A stretch of DNA of 28,077 nucleotides. Origin: CAYSIX01 sp964431205 (GTDB taxonomy: Bacteria; Planctomycetota; Phycisphaerae; Phycisphaerales; Phycisphaeraceae). The stretch is from positions 1 through 28,077 of the forward strand of contig CAYSIX010000020.1 in assembly GCA_964431205.1 (NCBI GenBank). The letters are read 5' to 3'. Shown here one piece after another: positions 16,585 to 24,053 of the stretch. Numbering within the stretch: the stretch's first letter is position 1; each line of letters starts with the position of its first letter. The position numbers were made by a program, and so were the translations under genes. The notes beneath the pieces are model-generated. The model saw only the letters and a program-made list of their open reading frames with translations, was not told the DNA's origin and did not search any database.

Positions 16585-16614
16585 GCGTGGCGGAGCCGTC
16601 AAGTTCCGCCACGC
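16585..16614 (-). terminator. Candidate intrinsic terminator between LamG copies 2 and 1
   Basis: Perfect 9-bp arms (gcgtggcgg at 16585-16593, ccgccacgc at 16606-16614) with a 12-nt loop. On the minus strand the stem is followed by GTTTCTTT. It lies just past the stop of LamG copy 2 and 120 bases before the start of copy 1. The T tract is imperfect, so it may act as a partial terminator or an RNA-stabilising stem. Confidence 0.55.
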
Positions 16615-16623
16615 ATGAGTGCA

Positions 16624-17598
16624 TCAGTGCGCGGCCAGGACCCGGCGGCGACGCCCGGCGAGGGTCACGAGCCCTCCCGCGGCCAGCAACCCAACCGTCG
16701 CGGGTTCCGGCACGGCAGCGCCGACGCCCGTGCCGAAGTTGATCTGCCAGATGCCCAGGTCGAAGGCGTCGACGTCGCCGTCGGCGTCGAAGTCGGCACT
16801 CAGGCCGTCGCCGGTCTCGCCGAACTGCGTCTGCCAGAGGCCGAGGTCGAACGCGTCCACGTCACCGTCGCCGTCCGCGTCACCGGGCAGCGCGCTGTCA
16901 TCGACGACCTCGCCGGGGTTATTGAACAGAAACTCCACCTGGCTGGTGCTCAGAGCGGTGTCGTACACCTGCACCTCGTCGAGCAGGCCGGCATAACGAC
17001 CGGCCAAGCTGCCATCAGCCTGCAGGCGTCCGCCGAATAGAAGGTTCTCGCTCTGATCCAGAGTGACGGCGCCAAAATCGCTGTTCATGGCTTCGGAGAC
17101 GCCGTCCACCCAGACCGTCAGCGTGTCGCTTGCGCGCGTGACGCCGACGTGATGCCACTCACCGTCTGTGATGATCGTCTCCGAGAACTCCCGCTCGTCG
17201 GGGTGGAAGAAGAACAGCAGGCCGCCGTCGCCGCCTGAGCTGAGTTGCACCGTCCAGCGGTTGTCCTGGCCGTGGTGGGCGCCGACCATGATCCGGCTGC
17301 CGGCGAACTCGCTGTTCATCCAGAAGAAGAGGCTGAAGTCGTCCGTCGCGGGGACGGGGTTGAATCCGACGTCGACCCAGCGCGTCAGGCTGTCGAACTC
17401 ATACGCCGTGCCAGCGACACCGGGCACGCCGATCGCCACCTGGTTGTTGTTGGTGCCGTGGATGTCGCCAACCTCGTTGAACACGACGTCGCCGGACGTC
17501 TCATCGAGCCGCCAGTGGCTGACGAGCTCGGCATGCGTGCTGAGCGCGGCGACAGCCATCGGCGTTACGGTTGCGAGAAGAAGTTTTCGGATGCTCAT
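16624..17598 (-). CDS. LamG-domain protein with two dockerin-like repeats and PEP-CTERM anchor (copy 2)
   Basis: A 324-residue paralogue of the flanking genes. Signal peptide MSIRKLLLATVTPMAVAAL; LamG domain starting ELVSHWRLDETSGDVVFNEV with GAHHGQDNRWTVQLSSGG, FFFHPDEREFSETIITDGEW and GLLDEVQVYDTALSTSQV. Two repeats of the form DADGDGDVDAFDLGLWQTQFG follow, separated by ETGDGLSADFDADGD. The tail is VPEPATVGLLAAGGLVTLAG then RRRR, the PEP-CTERM sorting signal. The calcium loops have intact Asp ligands. A GGAGAGGG Shine-Dalgarno lies upstream of the ATG. It follows copy 3 by 59 bases and is followed by a hairpin. Interaction with a cohesin-like partner is possible but no cohesin is present in the window. 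Confidence 0.9.
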   Translation of the reverse strand: MSIRKLLLATVTPMAVAALSTHAELVSHWRLDETSGDVVFNEVGDIHGTNNNQVAIGVPGVAGTAYEFDSLTRWVDVGFNPVPATDDFSLFFWMNSEFAGSRIMVGAHHGQDNRWTVQLSSGGDGGLLFFFHPDEREFSETIITDGEWHHVGVTRASDTLTVWVDGVSEAMNSDFGAVTLDQSENLLFGGRLQADGSLAGRYAGLLDEVQVYDTALSTSQVEFLFNNPGEVVDDSALPGDADGDGDVDAFDLGLWQTQFGETGDGLSADFDADGDVDAFDLGIWQINFGTGVGAAVPEPATVGLLAAGGLVTLAGRRRRVLAAH

Positions 17599-17657
17599 GC
17601 TGGGCCCTCTCCAAAGAGGTTCAAAAAAGAGGAACTAAACAGTCGGCAACGAATCGA

Positions 17658-18422
17658 TCAGCGCCGTCGCCGACCGATCGACAGGCCCCCCATGACACAG
17701 ATCGCGAGGATGCCGGCGGTCGCGGGCTCGGGGATCACGGCCCCGGGATGGTCCACAAGGAACTGAACCTGGCTCGGGCTGAGCACGTCATCGTAGATCT
17801 GCACGTCGTCGAGCAGGCCGCTGTACGGCGCCCCCAGGGTGTCCCCGGAGAGCCGCCCGCCGAAGAGCAGATTGAAGCTGGTCTCATCAGCGAGCGAAAT
17901 GCCACCGAAATCACTGTTCATGGCTTCTGCCACACCGTCCACCCACAAGGTGACCGTGTCACCGGAGCGCGAGACGCCGACGTGGTGCCACTCGTCGTCT
18001 GTGATCACGCTTTCGGAGAACTCCCGCTCGTCCGGGTGGAAGAAGAACAGCAGGCCGCCCGAACTGCTCTGAATCGTCCAGCGGTCGTCCTGGCCGTGAT
18101 GGACGCCCATCATCACGCGGTTCCCTACTGTGCTCTTCATCCACAGATAGGCGCTGAAGTCATCCGTCGGAGGGACGGGATTGAAGTTCGCGTCGATGTA
18201 TCCGTTGGTGCCGTCAAACTCATACGCCGTGCCCGCGACGCCCGGGACGCCCACGGCTACCTCATTGATGTTGGTGCCGTGCACATCGCCCACCTCGTTC
18301 ATCACGGTGTCACCCAAGGTTTCGTCGAACTTCCAGTGACTGAGCAGGTTCTGCGCCGTTGCGCCCTGGGCCCACAGCAGCAGGAGCGCGGCCGTTGTGA
18401 TGGCCAGAAATCGAATGTTCAT
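17658..18422 (-). CDS. LamG-domain protein with PEP-CTERM anchor, no dockerin repeats (copy 3)
   Basis: A 254-residue paralogue. Start at ATG 18422 with a near-perfect AAAGGAGGG seven bases upstream; an open frame further upstream is ignored. Signal peptide NIRFLAITTAALLLLWAQG ending near ATAQ. The LamG domain runs LLSHWKFDETLGD through HHGQDDRWTIQSSSGG, FFFHPDEREFSESVITDDEW, GVAEAMNSDFGG and GLLDDVQIYDDVLSPSQV. It then goes straight to HPGAVIPEPATAGILAIC and RRRR, so both calcium-binding repeats present in copies 1 and 2 are absent. It is the first LamG gene after the pseudopilin (163-base gap), so probably the most strongly expressed of the three. Confidence 0.9.
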   Translation of the reverse strand: MNIRFLAITTAALLLLWAQGATAQNLLSHWKFDETLGDTVMNEVGDVHGTNINEVAVGVPGVAGTAYEFDGTNGYIDANFNPVPPTDDFSAYLWMKSTVGNRVMMGVHHGQDDRWTIQSSSGGLLFFFHPDEREFSESVITDDEWHHVGVSRSGDTVTLWVDGVAEAMNSDFGGISLADETSFNLLFGGRLSGDTLGAPYSGLLDDVQIYDDVLSPSQVQFLVDHPGAVIPEPATAGILAICVMGGLSIGRRRR

Positions 18423-18585
18423 GTTAATCCCTCCTTTGAGATTGAAAAGTGAAAGTGTCATACGACAGACAAGAGCGGAGTTGAGTGCCAAGGCCGAACG
18501 GGGCGCGACGCTGTCGATCTTGAGTGGCCGCCAAGAGGTGACGTCTTCACGCGTCCATGCCCCGCGCAGTGCCGAACGGCACGAT

Positions 18586-19356
18586 TCAGTTGTTGTTGAG
18601 CTCCCTGAATTTGTCGAGCGGAATCATATGATAATCGTCATTCATCATTCTCTCGTTCTCTGATGCTCCTTCAGGAATTTCGACGGACGTCACGTGGCCG
18701 TCCACAAACGCCATGTTCAGTACGTAGTCCGTCGGATGATGCATCTGAGTCTTGGTGTGATGCCGCCCGGTGGAGGCTCCGTCGGGATACTCGGTGTAGC
18801 TCATCGTGTAGTCGCCGACCATGCAGAGATTCGAGGCGGAGCCTATCTGATCGATGGTCTTTTGATACATCACGCTCCAGCCGGGACCGTGCAGGTTGTC
18901 CGGGCCGCGCCTGTCGCGGAAGAAGGCGTTTGCGTAGTAGCTGCTGCCGAACTGCTGGAAGAAGGCGCGGCCGTCATAGACGGGGGGCAGGCCGTGGCCG
19001 GGTCGGTACCCGGTGTCGAACGGGCACTGAGGAAAGAAGGTCGGGATGTACTGGTCCAGCAACCGTTCGCGTCCGGGCGAGCCGTCTCCCCACCATTGGA
19101 AGGAGTTGCTGGCGTATAGGGACAGGCCCTCCGGTGTGCTGCTCCCGTCCGTGTAGCTGGGGAAGTAACCGCTGTTGTCGGCGGAGTAGGCGTTGATCGC
19201 GATACCAAGCTGCCGCAGGTTCGAGCTACATTTGAGGTTTTGAGACGCCTCGCGGGCCTTGCCTAGGGCGGGCAGCAGAATGGCGATCAGCAGCGCGATG
19301 ATCGAGATCACAACAAGCAGTTCAATCAAAGTAAATGCGGAGCGCTTCGAGAACAT
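18586..19356 (-). CDS. Type II pseudopilin-like protein (prepilin N-methylation, DUF1559-like)
   Basis: A 256-residue protein with a prepilin leader: MFSKRSAFTLIELLVVISII, where cleavage by prepilin peptidase would be before the Phe and the Glu at +5 is present. A hydrophobic helix leads to KAREASQNLKCSSNLRQLGI, the planctomycete DUF1559/H-X9-DG-like pattern. The soluble domain ends with NMAFVDGHVTS, the conserved 'FxDGHV' motif of this group. Such proteins are abundant in Planctomycetota and often sit beside glycan-degradation genes. They are thought to be exported through a type II/IV pilus-like machine, perhaps as surface fibres. A GAGGG precedes ATG 19356. First gene of the minus-strand run. 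Confidence 0.9.
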   Translation of the reverse strand: MFSKRSAFTLIELLVVISIIALLIAILLPALGKAREASQNLKCSSNLRQLGIAINAYSADNSGYFPSYTDGSSTPEGLSLYASNSFQWWGDGSPGRERLLDQYIPTFFPQCPFDTGYRPGHGLPPVYDGRAFFQQFGSSYYANAFFRDRRGPDNLHGPGWSVMYQKTIDQIGSASNLCMVGDYTMSYTEYPDGASTGRHHTKTQMHHPTDYVLNMAFVDGHVTSVEIPEGASENERMMNDDYHMIPLDKFRELNNN

Positions 19357-19500
19357 GGCTGAGTCCCTCAAGAAGTGCGATGGCCTCTGGACTGCTGGCG
19401 TTTGAGAAAACGACCGCTCGGGGCACCCAAACTCGCCCGCCTTCTGCGGAGCGCGGCAGGCCCACAAGCGCAATAGCTGTCTACCACCATAATGAACACC

Positions 19501-19529
19501 AAAATATCTGATCGAATTGTTATTGTCAA
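19501..19529 (-). promoter_or_regulatory. Candidate sigma-70 promoter for the minus-strand glycan operon
   Basis: On the minus strand TTGACA (19529-19524) is separated by exactly 17 bases from TATTTT (19506-19501). The -35 is perfect and the -10 matches at four of six positions. The transcription start would be near 19494, about 140 bases before the pseudopilin ATG. The region is markedly less GC-rich than the rest of the window. Confidence 0.55.
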
Positions 19530-19550
19530 GGGGGCTGGGTCCTGAGGCGA

Positions 19551-19598
19551 AGAAAGAATATAAATATATAATTTATAAATATTTATGTAGACATTTTT
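19551..19598. other. AT-rich island between divergent genes
   Basis: About 45 bases with almost no G or C in an otherwise GC-rich window. It contains a perfect 12-bp palindrome ATAAATATTTAT at 19575-19586, two copies of ATAAATAT, and a run of seven T. It lies between the divergent promoters of the pseudopilin operon and the lacI-type gene. It may be a flexible or curved regulatory segment, an operator region or an UP-like element; no function is proven. Confidence 0.5.
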
Positions 19599-19647
19599 TT
19601 GGGCAGGGCACGGTCGATCATGGTAATTGGCGCCCCAAAAGACTCGC

Positions 19648-19676
19648 TTGACACGGGTAAATCTAACTGGTAATCT
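19648..19676 (+). promoter_or_regulatory. Candidate promoter of the LacI-family gene (leaderless)
   Basis: TTGACA at 19648-19653, a 17-base spacer, then TAATCT at 19671-19676. The -10 is weak (three of six). The predicted start point falls on the ATG at 19683, and no Shine-Dalgarno is visible in the bases before the ATG. A leaderless mRNA would explain both facts. Confidence 0.5.
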
Positions 19677-19682
19677 ATCGAT

Positions 19683-20759
19683 ATGTCTGTCAAGGAAGTA
19701 GCCAAAGTGGCTGGCGTCTCACCGATCACGGTGTCCCGCGTGATCAATGCGCACCCACACGTCGCGAAAGAGACTGCGCGGCTGGTGCGGGAGGCGATGG
19801 AAAAGGTCGGGCACAAGCCGCGGCGACGGGTGGATCGTCGAAACAGGCGACACGCCATGGGCGCAAAGGCAGCGCGGTCGCAATCCCGGCTCGGGGTCTT
19901 TGTGCTGGTGGTGCCCGACGCGCGACGCGGCTTCTACCCGTCGCTGCACACCGAGTTCGCCGAGCAGGCCGGCGCTTCCAATCATCAGGTGATCGTCTGC
20001 AACAGCAATAACGACCTGGGTAAGCAGGCCGACATCTTCTTCCGCCTGATGGACATGAACGTGGCGGGCGTCGCGGTGGTCCCGACGACTGTCGGCTCGC
20101 CACCGACGCACCAGATCCGCCAGTTACAGCTCAGCGGGGTGCCGGTCGTGCTCCTGCACCGCGGGATGGAAGGGATCTCCGCGCCGACGCTGCTGATGCC
20201 CTATGAGGACATCGCCAGTTGCGCCGCTCGGAAGCTTCTCGAGCACGGCCACGATCGGATCGCGTGTTTCTTCGCGGGTCGAAACAGTCAGAACGAGCGG
20301 TACGAGGCGAGATTCCGTCACGTGCTGGAAGAGGCGGGGGATTCGCTTCCGCCGGAGATGGTCGTGGTGGGCCGATCACTGCACGAGCCGATGTCCGTTC
20401 ACGCGCGTGTCTACGAGGCCGCTCTACGGGAGCTGATGGAGTTGCCGGCGCACCGGCAGCCTACCGCGATCTGGGCGAGCTACGACACCCAGGCTGAGCT
20501 GCTCTATCTGCTTCTGACCAAGATGGGCGTGCGGATACCGGAACAGATGTCGCTGCTGAGTTTCGGCGGCGTGTGGCGGAACGGGCCACTGGCGACCTAT
20601 GTCAGCGCCGTCACGGCGGACGAGGGCCAAGCGGGCGCCCGCGCGGCGCAGTTGCTTGACGAGATGCAGCGGGGCACGCGGCCGCTCGAGGATGACGAGG
20701 CGTTCACCATACCGCTGGGGTTTCATGACGGCCAGACGTTGACGCGGCCCGAGCTGTGA
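19683..20759 (+). CDS. LacI-family transcriptional regulator
   Basis: A 358-residue repressor or activator. The N-terminal helix-turn-helix is clear (VKEVAKVAGVSPITVSRVIN, residues 3-22) and is followed by HPHVAKETARLVREAMEKVGH. The linker to the effector domain is unusual: it is Arg-rich (HKPRRRVDRRNRRHAMGAK) in place of the common hinge helix 'AARSL'. The periplasmic-binding-protein-like domain begins at RLGVFVLVVPDARRGFYPSL and includes MDMNVAGVAVVPTT, GHDRIACFFAGRN and IPEQMSLLSFGG. Effector is probably a sugar or sugar derivative. It is divergent from the glycan operon (about 325 bases between start codons) and first on the plus-strand side, so it is the likely controller of both arms. 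Confidence 0.92.
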   Translation: MSVKEVAKVAGVSPITVSRVINAHPHVAKETARLVREAMEKVGHKPRRRVDRRNRRHAMGAKAARSQSRLGVFVLVVPDARRGFYPSLHTEFAEQAGASNHQVIVCNSNNDLGKQADIFFRLMDMNVAGVAVVPTTVGSPPTHQIRQLQLSGVPVVLLHRGMEGISAPTLLMPYEDIASCAARKLLEHGHDRIACFFAGRNSQNERYEARFRHVLEEAGDSLPPEMVVVGRSLHEPMSVHARVYEAALRELMELPAHRQPTAIWASYDTQAELLYLLLTKMGVRIPEQMSLLSFGGVWRNGPLATYVSAVTADEGQAGARAAQLLDEMQRGTRPLEDDEAFTIPLGFHDGQTLTRPEL

Positions 20760-20955
20760 ACGCATGATGGGCCGATTGTCCCGGGATCAGCCATAGGGGC
20801 GGCAGATGGTGATAGCCCTGAACGCGGCATGGACCAACGGAGAGCAGCTCATGTGATGTGTCTTGCTCGGACTTATACCCGCGTCGCCGGCACGTGCCCC
20901 GTCACGCGGCAGCCGATCCATCCCTCCCCGCTTTGTACCGAGAGCGATCCAGACT

Positions 20956-22221
20956 ATGAATCGATTCACCGTTCTGTCCAGCTACCCGGCGAACCGTAGT
21001 TGCGCCAACGTCGGTGACCAGCTGATCGAGGTGGCCTGCAAGCAGTTGGTGGAGCACGAGCTGGGGCCGTGCGAGTTTCTCACGTTCTTCCGTGAAGACC
21101 CGCTGGACGCGCACATCGATGCGATCAACGAGACGCAAGCGGTCTTGATGCCGGCGTTTCCAATTCGTGACACGCCGATGTACCCGGGATGCTATCAGCT
21201 CACCAAGGATCTCGACCGGATCAAGGTGCCGCTCGTCCCCGTCGGCGCAAACTGGAACGTGTATCCCGGCGACGCCGAGACGCGACGGTGGCTGCAGTAT
21301 TCCGACGAGACGGTCGCTTTCTTGCGGCGCGTGGCGGCTGGGGTCGATCACGTGTCGTGTCGCGAGTATTTTGTCTGCGACGTGCTGAAGAAGCACGGCG
21401 TGTCGAACACGCTGATGACCGGCGATCCGGCGTGGTACGACCCCGAGTTCCTGGGCCGGGCGCTGCACCGACCTGATTCGGTGGACCACGTCGTGTTCAC
21501 GCCCCCGCTCAGCGCGTTCTACCGTGATCAGGCGGGTCAGGTGCTGCGCATGATGGCCGATCTGTTTCCCGACGCACGACGGTATTGCGCGATGCATCTG
21601 ACGGACGTGAAGGTGTCGCCTTTCCCCGACAAGCGGCCGACCAACGACGCATCGATGCGGCCCGACGTGGCCGACAAGAACGCCTACATCCGACGCCTGG
21701 CGCGCGACCTGGGATTCGAGATCCTCGAGTTCAGCGGCGACGTGACCAAGCTGGCGTTCTATGGCGAGTGCGACCTGCACATCGGATACGAGTGTCACGC
21801 GCACCTGAGCTTCCTGCGCCAGCGACGCCCGTCCGTGCTGATCGCCGAGGACGCGCGCGGCGTAGGGTTCAACTACACGCTTGGCGTCGGTGGATTCACC
21901 GGGTTCCGCCGGGCTGTCGGCCGGACACTCCCCGCGCCGAAAGAGGGTGGCACCTCGGGGTACTGCGTGACGCAGGAGGAGTTCGACCTGGCGCCGGCGC
22001 GTGACGACATCGCCACGGAGGTCCGACAGTTCGTCGAGCAGGAGCTGGCCTCGGGCTTTCGGCGGTACCTGGGCGTGGCGGGATTTATCGACGAGACGTA
22101 CGAGCACGCGATGGCGCCGTTCATTCGATCGCTGCCCGGGGCGAACGGCCAGGCAAAGCGGGGGGCCAGGGGGGTCGGCTCGGCGGGTCGCGGCGTTGAG
22201 GGCAAAGCGCCGGTCGCCTGA
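20956..22221 (+). CDS. Polysaccharide pyruvyl transferase family-like protein
   Basis: A 421-residue protein with the layout of the polysaccharide pyruvyl transferase family: NVGDQLIEVACKQLVEHEL near the start (Gly20-Asp21), a middle region VPLVPVGANWNVYPGD, VSCREYFVCDVLKKHGV (residues 133-149, the family 'SvRd..s...L...G' motif) and TGDPAWYD (155-162), then LHIGYECHAHLSFLRQRRP. Members add ketal pyruvate to sugars, but many planctomycete proteins of this fold are unassigned. The final 28 residues (GANGQAKRGARGVGSAGRG...) are low-complexity and basic. ATG 20956 is preferred over an upstream in-frame ATG at 20863, because similarity begins here. The gap to the LacI gene is about 196 bases; to the symporter 165 bases. 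Confidence 0.75.
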   Translation: MNRFTVLSSYPANRSCANVGDQLIEVACKQLVEHELGPCEFLTFFREDPLDAHIDAINETQAVLMPAFPIRDTPMYPGCYQLTKDLDRIKVPLVPVGANWNVYPGDAETRRWLQYSDETVAFLRRVAAGVDHVSCREYFVCDVLKKHGVSNTLMTGDPAWYDPEFLGRALHRPDSVDHVVFTPPLSAFYRDQAGQVLRMMADLFPDARRYCAMHLTDVKVSPFPDKRPTNDASMRPDVADKNAYIRRLARDLGFEILEFSGDVTKLAFYGECDLHIGYECHAHLSFLRQRRPSVLIAEDARGVGFNYTLGVGGFTGFRRAVGRTLPAPKEGGTSGYCVTQEEFDLAPARDDIATEVRQFVEQELASGFRRYLGVAGFIDETYEHAMAPFIRSLPGANGQAKRGARGVGSAGRGVEGKAPVA

Positions 22222-22386
22222 TCGTCGGCACGGAACGTCAACAGGGCGCGACGTCGTGCACGCGAGTGGCCAGTCCGCTGGGCTCGCGATTGGGCTCGGA
22301 CGACGCCAGTCGGGAGGCAATCACGCGGAGGGCGCAGCCGTGGGGGTCGCCGCCTGATCGGGACGACGGACGGAGGCCAAGGGGTC

Positions 22387-23943
22387 ATGAACATTTCTCT
22401 GCACGTGGGTGACTGGGTCGTGATCGGACTCTACGTGGTCGCGACGCTTGGGATCGCGCTGCGTGTGCGGATGGGTCAGAAGACGGCGGCGGACTACTTT
22501 CTCGCCGGTCGGTCGATGCCGTGGATCGTCGTCGGGATCAGCCTCTACGCGACGCTGTTCAGCACGATCAGCTTCGTGGCGGTTCCGGGCGAGGCGTTCA
22601 AGAACGGCGTGCTGATGAGCCTGAACACGCTGGGCTACGCGGTCTTCACGCCGCTGGCGATGTGGCTGTTCCTGCGGTTCTTCTACCAGACCAACAACTT
22701 CACCTGCTACGAATATCTGGAGCGACGGTTCAACGGCACGACCCGGACGCTGGGCAGCATCATCTTTCTGGTCACGCGGGCGGTGTTCGCGGCGACGGTG
22801 TTCTACGCGGCGGCGAAGATCTTCGAGGCGCTGGTCGGCTGGGACGTGACGACGACGATCCTGCTGCTGGGCACGTTCGCGGTGGCGTACACGACCATCG
22901 GCGGGATGCGCGCGGTGATGATCACCGATGTGATGCAGACGTTGGTGCTCTTGCTGGGCATGGTGATGATCTTCTTCAAGGCGGCGTCGCTGACGGGGTT
23001 CGACTTCGCCGGCGTGTGGGCCTACGCCCGGGAGCACGATCACACGTTCGGCCGCATGGCCGAGGCCGAGTTCTACTCGGTCGATCCGTACATCCGTTAC
23101 ACGCTGTGGGTGTGGCTGGTGCGATCGATCATGGGCCCGCCGATCAGTTACGGGGCGGATCAGCTCGTGGTGCAGCGGCTGCTGGCGAGCAAGAGCTACG
23201 AGCAGGCCAAGCGGGCGATCTGGCTCAAGACGCTGAGCGTCCCGCCGGTGATGGCGTCGTTCTACTTCATCGGTCTGATGCTGTTTTACTACTACGGGAC
23301 GATCGGAGAGCTGCCGGCGGGATTCGAGGCCGACCACGTCATGGGCCTGTTCATTAGCCAGCACCTGCCCACGCCGATCCCGGGGCTGGTCGCGGCGGCC
23401 TTGATGGCGGCGCTGATGAGCAGTGTGGATTCCACGGTCGGTTCGCTGTCGACGGTCACGAGCGTGGACCTGCTGCAGCGGGCCGGGTGGGTGTCCAAAG
23501 ACGATGTGGCGCAGGTGCGCACCGGCAAGCTCCTGACCATCGGCTGGGGGGTGGTGGTCGTCGGGTTCTCGCTCGGTCTGGCGCGGGCCAACGAGGGTGC
23601 CGAGACAACGGTGATGGAGCTGGCCGCGGTCTGGAGCTCGCTCTGGGGCGTGCTGCTGATGGTCATGCTCGCCGGCGTGCTGACCAAGTGGGCCACCCCG
23701 CGGATGGCGACGCTCGGCCTGATCGTGGGCATGATCGTCAACCTCATCCTGCCCTGGCCGCTGTACTACTGGACCCCCGAGGCCGAACGTATCAGTTTCG
23801 CGTGGGTCGGGATTCCCGGCGTGCTGCTGACGGGTTTGATCGTTTTCGGCGGCAGCCTGTTTGACCGCCGCAAGCCCGACCCCGACAGCCTCCAGGGCGT
23901 CGTGCTCTCGTCCGTCGGCTACGCCAGCCAGGAGGCTCGCTGA
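22387..23943 (+). CDS. Sodium:solute symporter (SSS family)
   Basis: A 518-residue transporter with about 13 membrane segments. The family opening is plain: KTAADYFLAGRSMPWIVVGI then SLYATLFSTISFVAVPGEAF, followed by CYEYLERRFN, TIGGMRAVMITDVMQTLVLL, DQLVVQRLLASKSYEQAKRA and AALMAALMSSVDSTVGSLST with the conserved SSxDS sodium-site sequence. It resembles the sialic acid/sugar branch of the SSS family. The substrate cannot be proven; the neighbouring esterase, sialidase-like and isomerase genes make a sugar acid or amino sugar plausible. A GGAGG lies 13 bases upstream and an AAGGGG just before the ATG. It belongs to the inferred LacI-controlled plus-strand set. Confidence 0.9.
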   Translation: MNISLHVGDWVVIGLYVVATLGIALRVRMGQKTAADYFLAGRSMPWIVVGISLYATLFSTISFVAVPGEAFKNGVLMSLNTLGYAVFTPLAMWLFLRFFYQTNNFTCYEYLERRFNGTTRTLGSIIFLVTRAVFAATVFYAAAKIFEALVGWDVTTTILLLGTFAVAYTTIGGMRAVMITDVMQTLVLLLGMVMIFFKAASLTGFDFAGVWAYAREHDHTFGRMAEAEFYSVDPYIRYTLWVWLVRSIMGPPISYGADQLVVQRLLASKSYEQAKRAIWLKTLSVPPVMASFYFIGLMLFYYYGTIGELPAGFEADHVMGLFISQHLPTPIPGLVAAALMAALMSSVDSTVGSLSTVTSVDLLQRAGWVSKDDVAQVRTGKLLTIGWGVVVVGFSLGLARANEGAETTVMELAAVWSSLWGVLLMVMLAGVLTKWATPRMATLGLIVGMIVNLILPWPLYYWTPEAERISFAWVGIPGVLLTGLIVFGGSLFDRRKPDPDSLQGVVLSSVGYASQEAR

Positions 23944-24053
23944 CATGGCCCGCAGCGCCAGCGGCACACCCCGCTCATGACCTGACGTAGGCGCCAGGGA
24001 CCGGCGCGCTTTGGCCCCGCCCACAACTGTCCCCGCTTCAGTGGAGTACCGTC

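Noticed and set aside
15455..17766. Plus-strand ORFs opposite the LamG genes showing repeated LPDAxVERVHV-like motifs
   Set aside because: The motif is simply the antisense reading of the VDAFDLGxWQ repeats, not a separate protein family.
15503..18422. The tandem repeats of the LamG genes as a CRISPR or DNA repeat array
   Set aside because: Repeats are gene-length paralogues and protein modules without regular short repeat-spacer spacing.
18569..18582. Hairpin gtgccgaacggcac after the pseudopilin gene as a terminator
   Set aside because: Six-bp arms with a two-base loop and no following T run on the minus strand; too weak to call.
22321..24024. 567-codon minus-strand ORF over the symporter
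   Set aside because: Rich in Arg, His, Gln and Asp with no hydrophobic or domain pattern; antisense shadow of the symporter.
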